A stretch of 11,096 nt of DNA. It comes from Verrucomicrobiota bacterium (GTDB lineage: Bacteria > Verrucomicrobiota > Verrucomicrobiia > Limisphaerales > JAFMIX01). Each line of letters begins with the position of its first letter. Positions within the stretch are counted from its first letter, which is position 1. The notes under the pieces are model-generated. The model ran no database searches and was not told the origin of the DNA. It was given only the letters and a program-made list of their open reading frames with translations. The stretch covers positions 1 to 11,096 of the forward strand of contig JAPLTZ010000376.1 in NCBI GenBank assembly GCA_026397895.1, given 5' to 3'. Below, in pieces: positions 8,001 to 11,096 of this stretch. Both the position numbers and the translations under genes were made by a program.

Positions 8001-10984
8001 AGCAGTCTGCACCGGTTAGCCTCGTCGCCGTCGCCACCAACGCCCAGATCACTCTCGCGTGGAGCGCCGCCACCAACGCCACGAGCTATACCCTCAAGCG
8101 TGGAACCAGCACGGGCAACGAGACCGTCAATGTCGTAAGCGGCTATGCTGGCACGAGCTATACCAACACCGGACTGCTTAACGGCACGACCTATTATTAC
8201 ATCGTCACCGCCACCGGCGCGAACGGCGCCAGTGGCAATTCGCCCGAAGCCAGCGCCACGCCGGTGGTTGCGGGCAACGGCGTCTGGATTTCCCCAGCCA
8301 GCGGCAACTGGAACACGGCGGCCAACTGGTATGGCAATTCCTTCGCGTCCGGCTCCGGCCACACCGCCGATTTCAGCACCATCGCTCTCGTCTCCAACCT
8401 CACCGTCACGCTCGACAGCGCCCACACCATCAGCGATCTGGTTTTCGGCGATACTGCTGCCGCATACAACTGGACGGTTGCCGGCACGAACATATTGACG
8501 CTCAGCACCGGTCCGAGCGTTAATGTCGCCAACCAGTCGGCAACGCTCAGCACGCCGGTCGCGGGGACGAACGGGTTGACCAAAATCGGCGCGGGCACGC
8601 TCGTTCTCGGAGGTGCGACGAACACCATCACTGGCGACATCACCAATTCCTCCGGCAGCCTCGTTCTGGACTTCTCCATCGCGGGCTCGCCCGCCGCCAA
8701 TCTTCTGCCCGCAACGAACGCCCTGTATTCGGGCGGTGCCACGCTGCGAGTCATCGGCTCACCCACGACAACCAGCACACAGACATTCAATGGCCTTTCG
8801 ATCTCAGTGGGAACGTCCGTGATTTCCGCTGCGCCGGCATCCGGCACAAGCAATCCTGTCGTCGCTTTGGGTGCCCTGACGGCTCAATTAGGAAGCACGG
8901 TGCGCATCATTGGGCCGGCGACGGTCGGGAGCAGTGGCAATGTTGCCGCGACTGCAAACATCACGACGACCACTGCCGGGGACGGTGGTGCTGCGGCTCC
9001 TTTCGGTTTATTGCTCGGCTCTTTCCCGGCCGCGAATTGGACGCCGCCCTATGTCACGGTTGGCCTTTACGATTGGGCAAGCACGGATACGACTTCAGGT
9101 GGCGCGGGAGCTTCGCCCTACACGATCATTGGCGGCAGCCAGGTTTCGGGTTTTTACTCCAATAATGTTTCTTACATGGTGCAATTTTGGAACGGCAACT
9201 TCGATTTGACCGCCAATGCCACCACCTCAACGGGAAACCCACAGGCTGCGACGGTGCGTTTCAATACCCCATCTGCCACAACTCTAACCGAGAGGGGCAA
9301 TTTCCTTGTGAGCGGATTCCTGATCACCCCAAATATGGGCGCAAACAATGCCAGCGTAGTGGTTGGGTCAGGCGGCGGGCCACTGCAGGTCATTCGGCAG
9401 ACCAGCCCAAATGGCAACCAAGAGGGGGTGATTTGGCAGAATAACACCCTTGGTTATTTTACAATGAACCCAGCGATAGCCGATGGCAGGGACGGCACAT
9501 TAGACCCCAACTGGATTATCAAAGCTGGCCAAGGCACTGCGGTGTTCGCATCGACCGCAAGCACGTATACGGGGCAAACGTATATCAACGAGGGCCATCT
9601 CCTCATCACGGGAAATGGCGCAATCGGTGACCCTGCATCTGCCAAGACATTGAACCTAAACGGCGGTGGCACGTTGGTGGGCAATGCCACGTTTGCATTG
9701 GATAATGGCGTCGGACTAAACCCGCGCCCGTTCCTTCTGGGCGACGATGGCGGTGGGCTCGCGGCGACGGCGGGGAACACGATGATGGCAGACGGCTTTG
9801 TGAGCGGCGCGGGCGCGTTGACCATCGGCATCCCGGCCTCGGCTGCGAACGGGAACACAGCAGGTCTGCTTCCCGGCAGCGGTGCGGGCACGGCGAACAC
9901 CACGCCGGTTTACGGCACGGGCACGGTGGTGTTGAACTACGCTCCCGGCAACGCCTTCACCGGCGGCGTCACGATTCTTGGCGGAGCGACATTGAACATC
10001 AACAGCGAGTGGGCGGTAGGCGGAGCGGTCTATGGCGGTATTACGTTCAACAACGGCACGCTGCAATACGCGACGACGCTGATCAACAGCACGGACATCT
10101 CGCAAGATTCGACGGGCGCGGCGAAGCCGGTGACCTTCGCCGGCAGTGCGACGATTGACGTGAACGGCAACAACATCACGCTGGCGAACCCCATCGGCAA
10201 CGGCGGCAGCGGCGGGCTGACAGTGAAGAGCCCGGCGGTGAGCGGTAACCTTAACCTCCAGGGTGCGAATAACTATTTCGGCAACACCACGGTTACGAAC
10301 GCGAGGCTGACGGTCAGCAACCCCGCCGGCTCCGCCACCGGCAGCGGCGACGTGTTCGTGCAGAACGGCGGCATCCTCTCCGGCAATGGCGCGCTCGCCG
10401 GATCGGTGGTCGTCGCGTCAGGCGGTGCGTTTGCTCCCGGCAGCACCGCCGATACGCTCGTCGTCGGGAACAACCTTACTTTGAACACCGGCAGCACGAC
10501 GACGATGCAGATCCAACGTTCGCCGGTGGCCAATTCCAGCGTGAATGCCGGCGCGACGGTGACGTTCGGCGGCACGCTGATGGTCACCAACATGGGGGGC
10601 ACGCTCACTAATGGCGATAGTTTCCAGTTGTTCAGCGCGGCAAATTATTTCGGCACGTTCGACAGCTATGTCCTGCCCGCACTGGCGACCAATCTGCTCT
10701 GGAACACTAATGCGCTAGTGGTCTCGGGTGTGATTTCCGTCGCGTCACGGACTGTTCCCATCGTTACGAGCGTGCAGTTTGATGGCGACAATCTCGTCGT
10801 CAGCGGCTCCGGCGGCCTAAACGCCTGGCCGTATTATCTCGTAGGTTCAACCAACCTGACATTGCCGCTGGCGAACTGGACGCGTCTGGCTACGAACGTC
10901 TTCGATTCCAGCGGCGGGTTCGGCTTCACAAACGTCGTCAGTGTCGATACGCCCCAGTATTTTTACCGCCTGATTATGCCGTGA
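5060..10984 (+). CDS. Multidomain PL4 rhamnogalacturonan lyase fused to four FN3 domains and a PATR-repeat passenger
   Basis: A 1974-residue exported protein. I prefer the ATG at 5060 to the GTG at 5051 because it gives a compact signal peptide (MITRLFICAAVFFSAVAGLA, cleavage near Ala20). Residues about 21-350 are the PL4 catalytic beta-sandwich, with Lys220 in EDKYKYTADY and His282 in HGGHYG. Their 62-residue spacing resembles the Lys150/His210 pair of the Aspergillus aculeatus enzyme, so beta-elimination of the rhamnogalacturonan I backbone is predicted. Residues 356-475 match the FN3-like second domain (RGTVTGKIVISD, then KTDSNGNFTIPDV) and 476-684 the carbohydrate-binding-like third domain (PTVFEIGYPDRTAGKFRHG). 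Four FN3 repeats follow (about 687-781, 790-885, 893-980, 981-1068), then a PATR-type region from 1073 to about 1900. It closes with a tail (1901-1974) ending FYRLIMP. No C-terminal outer-membrane beta-barrel is present. The catalytic part alone has the family's normal length; the remaining 1290 residues are extra. The start is 19 bases after the GH28 stop. Confidence 0.9.
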   Translation: MITRLFICAAVFFSAVAGLANLPGGGTNGANVTLTDSGSTVTLANGIVSVVITKSTGVISTINYTFNNTGSAQTVNVLSGGYSGGKFYWENSSDLGPAFTYAVVANPTNNGGNYAEVVLTASGSGNVSNIVMEAHYSMLRGNSGFYVTPIWIHRNTDFAFSMGECRDNIYSGSIFNWMTVDATRNKLMPVYSGSAIGVDSAPVECSLWTNGIYAGQYEDKYKYTADYGLLRAWGWSSVGSGGKNVGLWDVAGSFEYMASGPMRRELVCHMGRTILNTPHGGHYGFCTDSTWDDGEVWAKVCGPHFIYCNAITNTITATNTAAQTLYSDALTQADAETAAWPYSWFTNSNYAPAAQRGTVTGKIVISDTNNPNASASNLWVGVEVQPVTNSTITYDFQKWYKPYHFWTKTDSNGNFTIPDVIATTNYTLYAFGPGAAGTFQSQAQKGGSAPNELNIPASPFSVTVPAGATTNLGNVMWTPFRVGPTVFEIGYPDRTAGKFRHGEDWWVGDIGPSASAPSPVWSKFLEYAYDFPNGPNYVVGQSRWTTDWNFIQPVVINNTGAYDPWVNNNGTASTITFNLPAAPASNGSLYIATASSYQGPLIVRVNDHDIAGANGFDPDYDNSGSGSDASIREGIHGLFADNRLSVSSSYFKAGQNTIYINMRKGGYLANHSMYDYLRLELPGYVPPPPASATAFAGNNRNLISWPVQPGATSYNIFRSTTSGSGYVSLTNGVIGPVCGSGWNNAIWLDTTAANGTTYYYVVRSVNPVGSSTNSPEVGVTPNAGFSAAAPAAPTNLVVSAVAHQSVTLNWSAVSNANFYTVYRSTLFNNGGGASNVLGMIVLANNVTNGSYTDTSPTDGTIHSYVVSATGTGGTSTNSAAAVAVPKPAPPSSLPPSLYITSVITTNPSQDITLTWNAVAGAAGYAIYRATSSGGPFTLIQSVGTTSYINWGMATNTTYYYRVVALNAGGISAYATNLINPKQSAPVSLVAVATNAQITLAWSAATNATSYTLKRGTSTGNETVNVVSGYAGTSYTNTGLLNGTTYYYIVTATGANGASGNSPEASATPVVAGNGVWISPASGNWNTAANWYGNSFASGSGHTADFSTIALVSNLTVTLDSAHTISDLVFGDTAAAYNWTVAGTNILTLSTGPSVNVANQSATLSTPVAGTNGLTKIGAGTLVLGGATNTITGDITNSSGSLVLDFSIAGSPAANLLPATNALYSGGATLRVIGSPTTTSTQTFNGLSISVGTSVISAAPASGTSNPVVALGALTAQLGSTVRIIGPATVGSSGNVAATANITTTTAGDGGAAAPFGLLLGSFPAANWTPPYVTVGLYDWASTDTTSGGAGASPYTIIGGSQVSGFYSNNVSYMVQFWNGNFDLTANATTSTGNPQAATVRFNTPSATTLTERGNFLVSGFLITPNMGANNASVVVGSGGGPLQVIRQTSPNGNQEGVIWQNNTLGYFTMNPAIADGRDGTLDPNWIIKAGQGTAVFASTASTYTGQTYINEGHLLITGNGAIGDPASAKTLNLNGGGTLVGNATFALDNGVGLNPRPFLLGDDGGGLAATAGNTMMADGFVSGAGALTIGIPASAANGNTAGLLPGSGAGTANTTPVYGTGTVVLNYAPGNAFTGGVTILGGATLNINSEWAVGGAVYGGITFNNGTLQYATTLINSTDISQDSTGAAKPVTFAGSATIDVNGNNITLANPIGNGGSGGLTVKSPAVSGNLNLQGANNYFGNTTVTNARLTVSNPAGSATGSGDVFVQNGGILSGNGALAGSVVVASGGAFAPGSTADTLVVGNNLTLNTGSTTTMQIQRSPVANSSVNAGATVTFGGTLMVTNMGGTLTNGDSFQLFSAANYFGTFDSYVLPALATNLLWNTNALVVSGVISVASRTVPIVTSVQFDGDNLVVSGSGGLNAWPYYLVGSTNLTLPLANWTRLATNVFDSSGGFGFTNVVSVDTPQYFYRLIMP
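7118..8263 (+). repeat. Tandem array of four fibronectin type III-encoding repeats inside the PL4 gene
   Basis: Four units of roughly 260-290 bases each encode a Trp in strand B (LISWPV, LNWSAV, LTWNAV, LAWSAA), a Y-x-[IVL]-x-R strand (YNIFRS, YTVYRS, YAIYRA, YTLKRG) and a late tyrosine-rich strand (TTYYYVV or similar). Units 1 and 4 are also alike at DNA level: the 23 bases from 7322 and from 8183 differ at two positions. Such domains usually act as spacers between a catalytic head and a surface-bound stalk. Boundaries are approximate, read from motif positions. Confidence 0.8.
8279..10745 (+). repeat. PATR (autotransporter-associated beta-strand) repeat region of the PL4 gene
   Basis: The region opens with a Trp-rich header (GVWISPASGNWNTAANW, from about 8282). 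It then carries recognisable PATR motifs starting near 8573 (GLTKIGAGTLVLGG), 9512 (WIIKAGQGTAVFAST), 9920 (GTVVLNYAPGNAFTGG) and 10214 (GLTVKSPAVSGNLNLQG). Between the first and second lies a long non-repeat insert that contains the NSSGSLVLDFS module often seen in Verrucomicrobiota PATR proteins. The end-of-cassette element (GDSFQLFSAANYFGTF, about 10613-10660) precedes the C-terminal tail. Repeat edges are approximate. Confidence 0.75.
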
Positions 10985-11036
10985 GATTGCGCGTGTTGGC
11001 TTTCAAAACGGCTCGGTCCAACATAGGCTTCCCTCT

Positions 11037-11096
11037 GTGAACTCACGCCTGATTTATCGGATTGTGATTCTTCTGTTCGTCGGCGTGACTGCGGCG
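11037..11096 (+). CDS. N-terminus of a further exported protein (signal peptide), cut by window end
   Basis: From a GTG at 11037 the frame reads MNSRLIYRIVILLFVGVTAA (initiator GTG read as Met) and is open to the last base. A short basic N-region with two arginines is followed by a hydrophobic stretch ending in small residues, the pattern of a Sec signal peptide. It starts 52 bases after the PL4 stop, on the same strand, so it may belong to the same transcript. No Shine-Dalgarno is visible and only 20 codons are present, so product and even existence are uncertain; from context another secreted pectin-related enzyme is a reasonable guess. Confidence 0.5.
   Translation, partial: MNSRLIYRIVILLFVGVTAA

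Noticed and set aside
10994..11023. Inverted repeat TGTTGG/CCAACA after the PL4 gene
   Set aside because: Six pairs with an 18-base loop and no following T run; probably chance and not a terminator.

Overview
The window is GC-rich and tightly packed. Every credible gene is on the + strand, and most encode exported, Asn/Thr/Gly-rich proteins. Three traits recur in Verrucomicrobiota: long proteins built of autotransporter-associated beta-strand (PATR-type) repeats, a pseudopilin with an AFTLIELLVVIAIIAILA N-terminus, and secreted proteins with a short beta-rich C-terminal tail ending in FYRL. I therefore infer a Verrucomicrobiota member, with a pectin-degrading lifestyle suggested by the enzymes. 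The phylum call rests on protein style only, because no rRNA or marker gene is present.

Layout. (1) Positions 1-2825 hold the 3' part of a giant PATR-repeat gene that begins outside the window. Its reading frame breaks twice: a one-base loss in a G run near 1442-1444, and a junction near 2580-2590 where about 44 codons present in a paralogous region seem to be missing. It thus appears as three fragments (3-1559, 1553-2641, 2592-2825). (2) 2858-3643 encodes a type II secretion/type IV pilus-like pseudopilin of 261 residues. (3) 3706-5040 encodes a secreted GH28 pectinase with an altered motif III. (4) 5060-10984 encodes a 1974-residue multidomain protein: signal peptide, family PL4 rhamnogalacturonan lyase with its usual three domains, four fibronectin type III repeats, a long PATR-type region and an FYRL tail. 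(5) A signal-peptide-like N-terminus starts at 11037 and runs off the window.

The GH28 and PL4 genes are 19 bases apart and probably co-transcribed. Together they point to attack on pectin, most likely the rhamnogalacturonan I backbone. The pseudopilin and PATR gene upstream suggest a link between this hydrolytic set and envelope export or surface display, but that is inference. No tRNA, rRNA, CRISPR array, insertion sequence or convincing terminator was seen. There is no gene-free stretch above 300 bases; the longest gaps are about 50-60 bases.
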